64,000 nt of DNA from Xanthoparmelia taractica (Eukaryota; Ascomycota; Lecanoromycetes; Lecanorales; Parmeliaceae). The position numbers and the translations under genes are program-made. Shown here piece after piece: positions 1-11,920 of this stretch. The notes below the pieces were generated by a model that worked only from the letters and a program-made list of their open reading frames with translations, ran no database searches and was not told the DNA's origin. Where the stretch lies: contig JANQBS010000107.1 in the NCBI GenBank assembly GCA_033085395.1, forward strand, positions 59,838 through 123,837, given 5' to 3'. How positions within the stretch are numbered: the stretch's first letter is position 1; every line of letters starts with the position of its first letter.

Positions 1-2568
1 CATTTTCTAATGTTCTCAAGCATCGATGGAGCTTTCTGATATCACTGCAGATTCATGGATATTTTGCTTCCAACTCTTCCTGGGCTAGGTTTGAAGAGGG
101 TCTCCTGGATTCGTCACCTCTTCCCCCTTTTGTCAGCTACAATGGACCCTGGGGAGGAGAGGGAGGAGAGGGGGAGCAGGGGAGCCAGTCTTCTTCCCCT
201 TTGTCAAGAGCAGTACTTCCTTTTAAGATTAACTGGTTTCATGCCGATTAGAGCCACTCGTGAGGATCACGCGAAATGAGCTCCACTTCAAAGACCCAGA
301 GTGACCTCACGCTACTTACACCAGCCCGGCCGCATACGTCATCCGTAGCAGTCCTAGTGATCGAAAGTACTAACTATGAATCAAAGTATATTTATCTCCG
401 GCTTATTTGAGTAAGCAGCCGAGAGAAGCGATTTCTGAAAGAGTGACTTAAAATTCATTCTCAAATCTGACGCTAGATAACAGCAGTCGATACTATCTCC
501 CATCATGTCCATCGCCGACGACATATTCCCATCTCGAAGTTCATTTTGTGGAAAGGACTTGAGGGTACCCTGCCGACCGACTAGGTGTCATCGATTTGAA
601 AATTTTGAGGAAATTACCATGTCTGGTCTGCCTGGATCTGGACCCACCGTGTCGAAATCGCCGACGTAAGGTCTATAAAAGAACACCTTCGTCCAGGAAA
701 CCCTTCGCATTGGAAAGGCAGTAGATCATTGCCTTAGTCTCGTAATGAGAGGTGAGAGTGTTCAACATAAGCAGTGGCATATACCAGCAAGTGTAAGAGT
801 CGGTTTGTACCCTGGATACATTACTTTTTATCATTACCACGCCTACCCCTGCTCGTAGTCCTTCCAGAATGTCTACTTTGAATACACGACTCACAAAAGC
901 AGAATAAAGTCTCGTCTCTCCATGACCATATCCCTCAACCCTTACCATTCACGCCTCTTCCCTGAAAACAACAGAATATACACCCGAGCGCTAGCTACAA
1001 GCAGCGGAAGAGTGACTCGCGGCCATGAACCGCGCCTTTACGCCTTTCCGCCGATCCACGAGGCTCTCTTTGCATACAGTAATTCTTGAGACTCCATCCA
1101 CCCTGGTAAAGAGATCATGAGATTCCGTATGGCTAATTACCACTGGTTGTAGTTACATTCGCAAGGGCAGAGTCGCGTATCGCAATGGTAAGACTCTTTA
1201 AGCGATTTGAATTCGAGCGCCGTGAGATGGTGCGGGAGAGGGATGTTGGCTATATGGGCGCAAGTTTCGGGAGAGGTGGATAAGAAGGCGAATGGGATCA
1301 GGTTCAGGTTCGTGGAATATTTTTGAACTCGGGGCGGGATTTTTCATCAGCTTTGAGCGGGATGGGGCTGGCGTATTGTCTTCGCCTTGAAAAACATGAT
1401 GAGGTATAGCGCTCTGCATCAACACGTGCGAGTGTTTTACTGTGTGGGCTCCAAAACAAGGCGATTGACTCGAGGCGCTGTGCATATCGTTGCAATGATC
1501 TTTTCATCAGTATAAGTCCACATACATGGCAGACAGTCGGAATAAAGGCTTTTTCCCATTAGGAAGGAATTCATATAGGCATCCGCACGTTTGAAAACCC
1601 AGCTATCGAAGTTCGGAGGATCCTTGTCCACGGCTCTCAATGAAATAGCAAGATTACCCTTTAAACGCCTCTTCCTCCCCACTTGGTTATCGAATAGACG
1701 CTACAATATCTCCATGCTACGACCCCATTTGAATAGATGAGACCCAAGATATACATACCTATCTGTAACACAAAGTCGCTGGGGTTGATCCAACAGAAAG
1801 GAGTCCCCTACCAACGCTATTAGCTGCACTCGGACCGCTCCGCTGCTACATTCCATTGACGTCGGAATTGATCTGATACTGCAGTGCTTGGTCCCTACTT
1901 ACATCGGACACAAATTGGGACGGCAGGTTGATGTTGGGTGGTAGATGGCCTAGAACATTCATGGTGCTCTTGTCTCTCAAGCTCTGCGGGATATTCTTGT
2001 CAGCGACTATAGATGCCGCTAAGAAATCCATATACGTCGGATCCGAATCTTATTGGTATAAGACTTTAGTTAAGGTATGTAACTGATGGAGAAAACGTGG
2101 TAGCCTAGGCTATCACGACCGTTTCTGTGAAGTGCTTGTCCATCTCTCTCACTCTGTGATTTCAGAAGTTCTGGTATCACCTTCATGTATATAGGGGAAA
2201 GTATCGTGATCCACAATACAATAACCATCAACCGTCATTAGTGTGGAGTAAAGTAAAGTAGGCACGCACGATAGTGCTCCTTATAAAAACTACAGCACTC
2301 TAGCTAGAATGTGACGGTGGGAATGATAGAGGCCGGTGTTGTTGTACTTGCTGTGAACGAAGATGAGTGGGTGAAGGGGTGTCGGCTTTGTGGTATATCG
2401 GCTGTGCGGTAGGAAGGACCTTGAGATGAGGTGCGTAGAGGTAGGGAGTGTTGGGTTTTATTATTTGTTCTGTGGACGTAAACAAAATATTTGAGAGTCA
2501 ACACACGGGAATAGATTACGCACAATACACTACCTCTCCCGAAAGTTTTCACGCTTCTTCAAAACCTT
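1..2568. other. no supported gene
   Basis: I see no gene here that I can support. Short open stretches on the minus strand (673-948, 1437-1682, 1846-2031) have no recognisable domain and no convincing splice links between them. Base composition is like the neighbouring genic DNA, not like the AT-rich repeat at the right end. It may hold unrecognised exons of a minus-strand gene or only intergenic DNA. Confidence 0.5.
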
Positions 2569-2610
2569 TCAATCATCGAAAAACGACAGATACCATCACG
2601 TGTCCGTAAG

Positions 2611-2840
2611 AATTTTCAATCATTAAAAAGTACAGACCTCATCGCGCCAGGAATATCCACTTCCTTTGAAACTTTCTTTGGCCCAACCTCCCCTTCCTTA
2701 ACCGGTAAACTCCAACAATTCCAACGCTTGTTCAAGAACTTTCAATTCATCAGATACTACATACAGGCCTCACCACGCCAGGAACACCAAAACTTTTACA
2801 CTCAAACAATCTTTGGCCCAACCTCTCCTTCCTTAAGCGG
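2611..2840. repeat. imperfect tandem duplication upstream of RING gene
   Basis: Two imperfect copies lie in tandem, beginning near 2611 and 2737, spaced 126-135 bases apart. Shared landmarks are a 'ttcaat' block at the start, 'cgccagga' in the middle, and 'ctttggcccaacct' with 'ccttccttaa' at the end. A weaker fragment of the same block may precede 2611. The second copy ends about 20 bases before the chosen start of the RING gene, so the repeat forms its proximal promoter or 5' UTR. Confidence 0.7.
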
Positions 2841-2859
2841 TATATCATTGAACGCCACG

Positions 2860-3835
2860 ATGCCTATCTCACCACTCACAATATCTGACCTCCACAAAAC
2901 CACCGCCCACTTCGACTTCCTCCTCACCGCCCCCTACGTCAAAATCGAAACCATCCCCCCAAACGCCCGCTCCTGCGCCATCTGCCATAAACCCTTCGAG
3001 AAGGACTTGTGGCAGCTCGGAACAATAGTGAACCGGCCCGTAAAACTGGAATGCGGGCACAAGTTGGGCATTAAATGCCTAGCGCATCTGGTTTTCGCCT
3101 CGGATTTCCGTAACCGCTGCCCGGTCTGCAGCGCCCAGGTCATATCGGACTCCTTTGAGAGGAACCCGAGCAAGCAGAGCTGGAAGGTGATGGTACCCCT
3201 GTTGAGGACGTTAACGATGTCTGGGGGGGATGACGTGGCGTTTAAATAAGGAGAGGGCGCTGGAAGTCTTGCAGGAGGAGCTGAATAAGAAGGGCCTGAT
3301 GCGCCAGGTGCCGGGGAAGCATATGCATCGTTTAATGGTGCTGTATGTAGAGTTCTTGGGTCGATTCGGAGGTGGGGTTCGACCAAGGGGAAACGCGGAC
3401 CGCGTTAGGGCGGCGGAGAGAGGGGAACAGAGGCTGGAGGCATTACTGGCAATGAGTCGGGAAGTGAGACGTTTGGAGCATGAATTGAGGGGAATGAGGG
3501 CGCAGGAAGAGGAGAGGGAGAGGGATGAGAGGGAGAGGGAGTTGGAAGATACCCGGAAGGATCTTGAAGCTGCCAAGGAGGCGTTGATAATGGCCGCTGG
3601 GGGCTTCCCGGACGCACAACTTGGCTCGGGTTTGATGATTCTTGGAGCGACTTTGGCTGTGGGGCTGGTGTATCTCGAAGGTCATCCATTGGAAACCTCC
3701 ACTACAGCCCAGATCATTGTTTGCATGTGGCTCGCCAACGGTGTAGTCGCTCCTATTCGAAGCCTTCTAAGCAGGAGTTCTCGGGTCTTCATTGGTTTGG
3801 TTATGTTTGGCATGGCTCTGGGGTGGGCGCTATAA
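2860..3835 (+). CDS. RING-type zinc-finger protein with coiled coil and C-terminal membrane helices (frame break)
   Basis: The first frame (ATG at 2860) encodes a RING-like zinc finger: C39-x2-C42, C65-x-H67, C73-x2-H76 and C87-x2-C90 give eight possible zinc ligands, as in ubiquitin E3 ligases, although the spacing after H67 is wider than usual. That frame stops at 3249. An overlapping frame from about 3230 continues with a charged, Glu/Arg-rich coiled coil (about 3400-3590) and two hydrophobic segments, ending at 3835. The two halves join if the G7 run at 3223-3229 had six G. The alternative is a 40-nt phase-0 intron, 3235-3274 (GTGGCG...GCAG), which also restores frame but has a poor donor and no clear branch point. 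The combined architecture suggests a membrane-anchored E3 ligase. Substrate is unknown. Confidence 0.6.
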
Positions 3836-4641
3836 CGTGGAAGGAACACTTATGGTCCGAGAGATTCAGTTGGACTGCATTGGGTGTTCATCAATGGAAC
3901 ATGAAACCCAGTCAGCATCTTGATGAAGCGAAACAACGTACTTACCTCCCTGCGCGCGTTTCATGTACTGAGTCTTACTCGACTCTGCCAGATTATTACA
4001 TTGAGAACATACACCATACGGGGAACATGAAGAGTATCATATCGAGGCGTGACGCTGGGGATGATGCTGGTGCTAGCCCTAGCCCTAACACTTCATAGCC
4101 CAGGGCATCTGCATATGACTGCGAATACGAGTACGAATAACGTACGATCCGGTATTCCGAGGCCATACCTTTTTGAGGCGTAGTGACGATGCGGGAAAAG
4201 GTAATCTACAACTTAATCTTATGCACGCAACTCAATCTGACATGAACTAAGGCGCGCCAAGACGCGCTAGGAATCTTTAGAGATGAAACGATTGCCAAAA
4301 TGTGCGATTGCAGACGTCATCATTCCTTCCAAATTTAGTGTGTGGCCTGTGTGAGGGAAACATGGCAAAGTCACAAGGGGCAAAAGATGGCGAAGATGGC
4401 AAAGTGCTCTTGTCGCTCTTTTCATCCTTTTCATCCTTTTCATCTTCATCATCTTCATCATCTCTGCGTGTCATTGAACTCTTCCTTCACTACTTCTTTT
4501 ATACACTTCTTCTTTGCCATCTTCGACAGCATCAAAAAGCTGCTGTTGCTGCTGCTGCTCCCTGCCTAAAACTAACAACAATTCCTCTGTTGCTCCATCG
4601 CCCGTCGCTAGCAAAAGCATCCTGCCGCTGTTGTCAATACC
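3836..4641. other. intergenic region with low-complexity tracts
   Basis: No gene is supported. A TTC/TCA-rich microsatellite lies at about 4418-4470 and a CTG-type trinucleotide tract at about 4539-4560. These make long but meaningless open frames in several phases. The segment ends at the start codon of the FAD oxidoreductase. It contains the telomere-like motif at 4070-4088, listed separately. Confidence 0.6.
4070..4088 (-). repeat. 19-bp telomere-like motif, inverted match to 60212-60230
   Basis: On the minus strand this reads TTAGGGCTAGGGCTAGCAC. The identical 19 bases occur on the plus strand at 60212-60230, at the edge of the AT-rich retroelement region. The unit resembles a degenerate TTAGGG telomere repeat. 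Two units are too few to be a telomere. Confidence 0.75.
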
Positions 4642-6374
4642 ATGTCTTCTGAAGGCTTGCTCAAAAATGGCAGGAAGAAGGTCGTCATTGTTGGTGGAGG
4701 TGCTGCAGGAATGGTCAGTAGTCTCAGAAGCCCTCAGTGACCGTCTCTCACGGACTGGACTGACATGGCCTCCAGTCCTGTGCTGCTACCCTCGCCCAGC
4801 ACCCAGACAAGTACAAAGTCACCATCATCGAGCGCATGTCCGTACTCGGCGGCCAAGCCACATCTATACCTCTCGACAAGGACAAATATGGGACATCATG
4901 GATGAACGATGGCGTCCAGGGAGGTTCTCCTGCCTTCAAGCATACCTTCAACTTCTTTAAGAAATATGGTCATGAGCCCGAGGATGTCAAGCTACAGGTC
5001 GCTTTCGGCAAAGGTAAGGATAGCTTCTGGACCAATTGCTTCCCCAGCCCTCTAGTCGACCAATTCTCCGCCGACATCAGGAAGTTTGGCAGGGTCTTGA
5101 AGCTCATCAAATGGACCATGCCCATTCTGGGTCTCATCCCCATCAGAATCATGCTCCGCATGTTTTTCTTCAACAAGGAGTTTGGCGAAAAAATGGTCTT
5201 TCCCCTCATTGCCCTTTTCCTTGGAACCGGTATATCTCAACATCTCCAAATCCCCTAGCAAAGCTGCAGCTGACATTGGCCAGGCAACCAAACGGCCAAC
5301 GTCTCTTGTGCAATCCTCGAACGCCTCTTTGATGACCCCAACATGAAACTGTGGGAGTACGACCCGGAAACTCTCCTCCCCAACCTGCCTCTCATGGTCA
5401 CTTTCCCGCATCTTGAAAAATTCTACGGCCAGTGGGCTGCGGATTTAAAATCGCAAGGCGTGGACATACGTACAAATACAGACGTAACGGAGATTGTATC
5501 TCGCTCGAAGAAGGGTGTCGTACTCAAGACTGCGCCTTTCGATCCCGAAAAGGGCAAGACAGATTCTGGCCAAAGAGAAGGACGGCACACAGGTCCAGAA
5601 TCCGAAACGGAAACTTTTGACAACCTTGTCATGTGCGTTCTTGCCGATGATGCCAAAAAGCTACTCGGTAAGACCGCCACCTGGCGCGAGAAGTTCGTCC
5701 TTGGTGGCGCCCGCTTCTTCGACGACATCACCATCACCCACTCCGACTCCAAGTACTTTGAAGAAAATTTCGAGACACGCTTCAATCCCGAGCTCTGCGC
5801 TAAACCCAAGAGTAAGGACCAAGAAGATCAAATCGCCTTCGCCAAGAATGAGCGGGAAGGTCAAGGCGGAGAACCCCCGGGGTACAGACCCATGTACTAC
5901 ACACATTCTTACCCCGAGGACATGACAAAGATCGAAATGGCCTTCGATTGTACAAACTACCAGCACCAGTTCCGCATGGACCACGACGCAGACAAAGCAC
6001 CCATCCCCTACGACAATCACGTTTTCCAATCCATCTTCCTCGACAAAACCCACTCGGATCTCTGGACCATCGACCAGATTGATGAGTCGAAGATCATCGA
6101 ACGGAAGTGGTGGCATCAGCTGGGCCACCGCTGGCAGCATTACGTAAGGGTCGTGCCAGGCATGATGTTCATCAATGGCAAGAACAACACGTTCTTTGCG
6201 GGCAGTTGGACGCTGGTGAACATGCATGAAATGGCGTGTGTGAGTGGAATCGCGGCGGCGTACAGACTGGGTGCGGAATATGAGAAGTTTGATGATTTCG
6301 CTGAGGAATTGTTTAAGAAGTATCTTTGGATCAGTCATGGGGTTAGGTATAAGGGGGGAAAGAAGGCACAGTGA
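4642..6374 (+). CDS. FAD-dependent amine-oxidase-like oxidoreductase
   Basis: Three exons: 4642-4713, 4776-5229 and 5284-6374 (introns of 62 and 54 nt, donors GTCAGT and GTATAT, branch CTGAC), giving 538 residues in one frame. Residues about 12-40 form an FAD-binding Rossmann fold: VVIVGGGAAGM, then an acidic residue in 'TIIER' and a following GG. The C-terminal part has an 'FFAGSWT...MACVSGIAAAYRLG' segment, typical of the closing FAD-contact region of flavin amine oxidase-like proteins. Fungal members are annotated as flavin-containing amine oxidoreductases. The substrate is not known, and I infer only a FAD-linked oxidation. The start was chosen because the ATG lies just before the dinucleotide-binding motif, as the family expects. 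Confidence 0.85.
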
Positions 6375-7274
6375 TTACTTGTATTACCAGGCTTTGAATC
6401 TGCGTTATTTAGCTCTTAGCGTTCGAACGTTCGCCTTAGGTGAATGATCTTTCGAGGTGTTTTTCCTGACCAACGTACGAGGTACCTAAGCAAGCCCTTT
6501 GCTTCTTATCTCTGTTGTCCATGTTGAGTTAAGGATACCATTCGCCCGTCAGATTAAACTCAACTGTGCTTGGTCCTTGACTACCAGCGACCTTGACAGC
6601 TTAGAAACTGTCTTGCTCTCCAGCCCCTCCGCTCTTATTAAGATCTGGTAGTTGATCAGTAAGGTAGTTGGTGGCTGAGCTATACTCTAGGGCTGATTTG
6701 TAGGGCCGAGAGTCAGCCTTATATCGTCCTTCAATCAGAGCGAAAACCAACTACTTCCACGGTTGCCAACACTGGCAGGATATTCAGCCGCCGATGTCTT
6801 TTACGATCCTCTTCCGATCAACTTGTGTGTTTCTCTGAGATTGATGTCCTGGCACTCTTGATGTGACCATGGAGCAACATCCTGCATTGGCTATGGCCTG
6901 TCCAAGCTCGCTAACCGCGGCGTTGGGCGGAACCCACCATCTGTTTGCATGCCTACATAGCGGCGTTACTACCACATCCCATTCATTGGACTGAGCGTAC
7001 TACGAAGTACTTGTGACTTGGATGCCGAATGCGGGTACCTGCAGTAGAGTGCAAGGCCCGGCAAGCGCCGGACTTGGAGCTTGCACCACCTCCATAAGTC
7101 CACCATCATTATGGCTCCATCATGCTAGGATACGGTAACTTCATGCATTAAGGCTCCCTTATCTCCTGTTATTACACAATTGATACATCAATTTGACGCC
7201 GCCCACGGGTTTATAGTGCTGCTGCTATAGCCTTGCCGCTCCGTTGATCTCACACAGCGACAAGCGCACAGACC
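6375..7274. other. intergenic region, nothing recognised
   Basis: About 900 bases between two plus-strand genes. No open frame with family features, RNA gene or clear repeat was seen. It should contain the terminator of the FAD oxidoreductase and the promoter of the DUF4238 gene. Confidence 0.6.
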
Positions 7275-9631
7275 ATGGCAGAATCAAGTTCTCAGGCAAG
7301 ACCACCCCAAAACTCGCAGTACCACCACTTCATTCCTCGCTTCCTGCTCAGGAACTTTGCCGACTTCAAATATCCGGGCAAAATCGTCCCAAAGACTTCG
7401 ACAAAAACCAAGAAACGTGCGCCGAGGCCAGAAAAACTTACAATCCTCGATCTCAGAAGAGGCCTCTTGAGAGAAGGAGACGTCGGCAACACCTTTGGCA
7501 TCGTCGACTTGTACCGAGATTTTGAAAGGGCTAGTGGGGATCAGCAGAAGTTGGAGAAGGAGCTCTCGGTGCTTGAGCGCACTACTGGTGAGATACTTGC
7601 ACGTGTCAAGAAGAGCTATGATGCCGGCAAGAAGGAATTTCAGCTCCCACGCAAGGAAAAGGATACCTTGCGCCGATTTCTCTTTATCATGATGTACCGC
7701 AATAGCTCCTTCGCAGAAAGGTTCAAGAAATCGCGGGAGGACTATGACTCCGACGACAGAGAACACATGCTCGCATACATGGACGAAAGGGGCTTTCAGA
7801 ATCCCAGAGATGTCTGGTTTGCAAATATCCGAGCCTTTTTAGAGGTTGAGCTGGACCAAGACTGGCTAGCTGGTATGGCAGATCTCTCACGACGCGCATA
7901 CCCAATGGACGCCCGGTGGTTCTTTACGCACGTACAAGCTTATTTTATTGCTTTTTGCACGCCGAAGGAGACTTGTGACGAATTCCTCCTGACTCAGAAC
8001 GTATACGGTGTTTATGAGGGACCTCACAGCGCTGGCGCTTGGACGGACTATCATCGCTTCGCACCACTGTCACCCAAGATCATGATTGTATTGCGTAGCC
8101 TACTTTTACCCTGTGCCGGCGTAGAAGACGAGCAAGGTACGAGGCAGATGCTTCTGGAACTGACAAAAACAATGCACCTCGACCCTAACAACGCCGGCTC
8201 CTGGCTCCAAGACATACCAATAACCATAGCCCGGAACAACTACAGTAAAGTGGTAAACGGGAAGGTCGAACCACTTCCCACAAAAATGTCCAGGGACAAA
8301 CACGTTTTCTATTTTCCGTTCTTCCCCCTCGATGATGAGTATGTACAGAAGATCAACATGATCTGCCTTGAGAATGCATACGACACATTGGCGATTGTGT
8401 ACAAGTCAGCAGAGAGCCTACGGACAGCTTTGGAATTCTACTTGACCTACAAGAGGCCAGGATTCAAAGTCATCTACCATTCGCGTCCCAGATATATGGA
8501 ATCCTTGCGCAAGGTGCTTCATGATGACGTGCTGTTTGCGCATGCTGAGAAAGGGGATAAATTGTTGCCTTACCTACAGCTGTTGCAAAAATTTGCGACG
8601 CAGCTAGGGAGCACGGTAGACCTCGAGTACAATTCAATTGGTGGGCCGGAAACAAATTCCACTCCCGCACTGATTATCGAACAAAAGATGCGGTATGAAA
8701 GTCTTGGTGAGTCTCCCTGAGCCAAAATTCTTTGAGATCTGATCGCTTAATGCAGAAGGCGGAACTTCTGCATCTAGTCTAAAAGACTTCGACCAAGCGA
8801 AACGGATTGTGCAGCTTATTATCAATGTGGATACCTTGGTACGGAATAAGAGTGGTGAAATTAAGCGTGTGGTTCGTCAAAATCGAGAGGATCTGATCGC
8901 CACCTTACCCTCACGACGAGTATGGCTATCGGTCAAGCGCCTCAGAGAATTAAGCGAAGGTCACACCAAAGACAATGCTGTGAGCTTGGAGAACAACCAG
9001 AATGCAGAGGATGCAATTATTGATGGCAAGTTTAGTCTCCATCGACACTAGTATGGTTTCGCTGAAGTTTTATAGCGAGCCGCATCTTTAGACCCGGCTC
9101 CCTAGCTCGAATCATCTATAAGGTTTTCTACATAGACCACCACCTCAGTCAACAGCCAAACTTTGGCCTTGTGAAAGCAGTCAACCTGGATGCCGAGGGC
9201 GCAAAGCGCATGCACCAAGAAATCGACCTTGTCTTCAACAAATCAGGTTTGTCCGATCTCATTTCCCTAGCTCTTAAAAGCTAAGTCTATGCTACAGGAA
9301 GTATACGCAATTGCGGTAAGACATCTACCCTGGCCGCACTCATACTCAACTAAGGTAGTGACCACGACATATAGGCATTGCAGCGGTGGAGAACGCCGCA
9401 CAATGGCTGGCTACTCAGCCGCGTCCAGGACGAGACGCTTCAGGACAGGATTTCCTCTCCCGGATCCTCTCGGATGAGCAAAAGTTAGAGATCTGGCTAC
9501 GACAAGTCATTGAGATGGGCTTCGATGAGCTTCTTAAAGATGAGCTTGGCGGTGAAGAGCTCCGGGCACTGAAAGATGTTTTCTTTCGGTTGATGTATCG
9601 GTCGGATCTGGGTAGTAGGGTGCGGCGCTGA
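7275..9631 (+). CDS. DUF4238 family protein, five exons with a GC-AG intron
   Basis: The N-terminus has the DUF4238 signature (YHHFIPRFLLRNFAD, residues about 16-30). Function of the family is unknown. Exons: 7275-8706, 8756-9025, 9076-9246, 9298-9315 and 9375-9631, together 2148 nt and 715 residues. The intron 9026-9075 uses a GC donor (GCAAGT) with acceptor TTATAG, and phases match only with this choice. Exon 4 is just 18 nt. Because both flanking introns are phase 1, it can be skipped without changing frame. The C-terminal exon is helical and acidic. The gene structure rests on frame continuity alone and should be checked with transcripts. Confidence 0.75.
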
Positions 9632-10894
9632 GGGCAGGGTCGGTAAATGAGATGTTAGGATAATGCGGCTCTGGTTAAGACGACCGTTGAGGCCATGATG
9701 AAAGATCCATGACGAGAAAGAGAATATATGGTCGGTTTCATCATTCCCGCTGCCTAATCGCCCTCTACCTCCACGTCTGTGTCGAACGTAGGCGCTTGGG
9801 ATATGGACGCGCAAATCTTTTGAAGATTATGCTCCCGGGAAATCTTGCTTAAAGATACTAGGTGCGTAAAGCCGTGATAGTCATCAGAGTTCTCATCTCA
9901 AGCTACCTCCCTCGATTAAAGGACTTCTGGACTTCATACCGTCGCCCACTTCACTTATCCGACACCAACAATTTCCCACCCACTCTCTCGACCCTTCTCA
10001 ACCAAACATAACTCCTCTCGTCTCCTCTCGCTTCACCCCGCCCCACCGGTGGAAACACTTAGTAACAAACCACATACGCCACTCTGCTCGTCATCATCTG
10101 CACTGCACTCGATTAAGTATCTAAGTCCTCTCTCTATTCTCTCCCTTCACTTTATTCTTTCCTTTCTCTTTCTCTTTTTCTTCTTCTTCCACTTCCTCTT
10201 TCTCTTCTTCTTCCTCTTCCTCTTTCTCTTCCTCTTTCTCTTCCTCTTTCTCTTCCTCTTCCTCTTCCTCCTTCTCTTCTTCTCTTATCTAGAACGTGCT
10301 TCTTTTCTTTTAAAGAGGCTTTCCAAGATAAAAGGAAATAAAGAAAATAGTGCAAGCGAGTATATGGATGGTAATATCGAGTCATCTTATAATTGCTCTT
10401 GTTATGTGTACAGAGCAGAGGCAGGGCGAAATGGGAGATCTAGTTAAGGCATGAATGGATGTATGTATGGATGGGGATTTAGAGGTAGGCGGGCTGAGCC
10501 GTTTTTGAGGGAGGTAAGGGGTGGCCGATGGTGGAGAGAGAGAGAGGGGAAAAGAGAGGAAGCGGGGGGGGGGAGGATTTGTGTACATATAGTCTCATCA
10601 TCTCCGCTTTTTAGATGGAAGTACTGAGTGAGGTAGGTAGGTGATTGGTAAAAGAACAGCGGCCGTCTCCGTTGTCTTTAGGTTCCAGGACGCGAGCTAT
10701 AGACATGCTAGCTTGCAGTATGACAGGCAGTCGCTGTGTTATTGCTTGAAAAGGGTAAAAAAGGAGATACGCAATCTAGGTAAGAAAATGAACCCAACCT
10801 GGCACCGCTACGATACTTCTTCTCTTCATGTATGAGAAAGAAGAGGGAAAAAGATTGAAAGGTCTCAGCAACTCCCAAACGAGAAATCCAGTTC
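9632..10894. other. intergenic region with polypyrimidine tract
   Basis: No gene is supported. A long C/T tract (10138-10282) creates Phe/Leu-rich and Arg/Glu-rich spurious frames. A run of ten G lies at 10564-10573, and a short (GTAG) repeat occurs near 10630. The region separates convergent genes, so it should hold two 3' ends. Confidence 0.6.
10138..10282. repeat. CTTTCT/CTTCCT polypyrimidine microsatellite
   Basis: About 145 bases almost free of purines on the plus strand, made of TTTCTC, TTCCTC and TTC units. Such mirror-like homopyrimidine tracts can form triplex DNA. No coding role is apparent. Confidence 0.8.
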
Positions 10895-11920
10895 TTACTG
10901 CTCAAGTGGAACAACCAACTTCTTCCCGCTCAGACCCTTCTTATGCAACTCCAACGCCTTCTGCACCCCAGCCAGCCCGCCCTCCACAATCTGAATGGCC
11001 GGACTAGGTTTATACGTACCGTCCAGCAGCGCCTTTTCCAACCAGTCATTGAACAACCACGAACCTCCCTCCTCCCAATCCGACGAGACTCTCCCAGCGC
11101 TAGTTCTCGAAACCTCCACACTTGCCGGTATCTCCGCTCCTGCGGGAATTGACAGCGTTACGCAAAGCTTTCCGCCACCAAAGTCTTCCAAGACCTTCGC
11201 GCAAGTCTGGGACGTGCCGTGCTCGGAGATGGCGTCAAAGGCAAGCTTGAGCTCGATTCCTGCATCTCGAGCCGCAGCCGTGATCTCCGTCACCACATCC
11301 GCCAACTTGTAATCAAAGACGAACTTCGCCCCGAGCGTCTTCAGATACGCATGTTGCTGAGGGCTACACACGGTGAAGACATCGAAACCCAAGGCCGCCG
11401 CAATCTGCACCGCCGCCGACCCAACGGACGATGCGCCGCCCCAGACCAAGAACCCGCCCTCCTTTTGCCCCCCACCCTCCCTCGGCACCCCCAGACTCGA
11501 AAAGATAGCCACGCCCGAGGTCGCGACGGCCATGGGCAACACGCTGCCTTCCTCGAAGCTCACGCTCTCGGGAATCCTAGCGCAGCAGCCCGCGCTCACG
11601 AGGACGTATTCCTGGAACGCGCCCCCGTCCATGCTATCCTGGCGCACGAAATCCGCAAACGCGGCCACGCGGTCGCCCTTGCGGAAACGGGTGATCGAGG
11701 AGCCGACCGCTTCGACGGTGCCTGCGATGTCGCTGCCTAGGATCGCGGGGTAGGATTTCACGTAGAGGTCGCGGGCTTGGATCTTCCAGTCTAGAGGGTT
11801 CGTGGCGATGGCGCGGGTGCGGAGTAGGAGCTGGTGAGGCGCTGGGGTGGTGGGGATGGGTCGGGTGATGATTGTGAGTGCGGATTTTGGCGATGGGATG
11901 ATTGCTGCGTGGTTGAGCAT
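10895..11920 (-). CDS. MDR-family zinc-independent oxidoreductase (quinone/enoyl reductase-like)
   Basis: A single-exon protein of 341 residues. The N-terminal GroES-like fold has NPLDWKIQ and LGSDIAGTVEAVG. The NADP-binding Rossmann segment follows (VWGGASSVGSAAVQIAAALG, then 'VFTVCS'). The zinc-ligand residues of alcohol dehydrogenases are absent, so it belongs with fungal trans-enoyl-reductase/toxD-like medium-chain reductases that reduce activated double bonds with NADPH. The ATG at 11920 was chosen because the fold starts there and a TATA-like stretch lies at 11972-11979, about 52 bases upstream. No polyketide synthase is nearby, so there is no context for a secondary-metabolite role. 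Confidence 0.85.
   Translation of the reverse strand: MLNHAAIIPSPKSALTIITRPIPTTPAPHQLLLRTRAIATNPLDWKIQARDLYVKSYPAILGSDIAGTVEAVGSSITRFRKGDRVAAFADFVRQDSMDGGAFQEYVLVSAGCCARIPESVSFEEGSVLPMAVATSGVAIFSSLGVPREGGGQKEGGFLVWGGASSVGSAAVQIAAALGFDVFTVCSPQQHAYLKTLGAKFVFDYKLADVVTEITAAARDAGIELKLAFDAISEHGTSQTCAKVLEDFGGGKLCVTLSIPAGAEIPASVEVSRTSAGRVSSDWEEGGSWLFNDWLEKALLDGTYKPSPAIQIVEGGLAGVQKALELHKKGLSGKKLVVPLEQ

Noticed and set aside
5661..6338. 225-codon minus-strand open frame
   Set aside because: It lies wholly within exon 3 of the FAD oxidoreductase, whose plus-strand frame carries clear family motifs. This is a shadow frame.
10152..10447. Arg/Glu-rich and Phe/Leu-rich open frames
   Set aside because: They are products of the polypyrimidine microsatellite and have no coding features.
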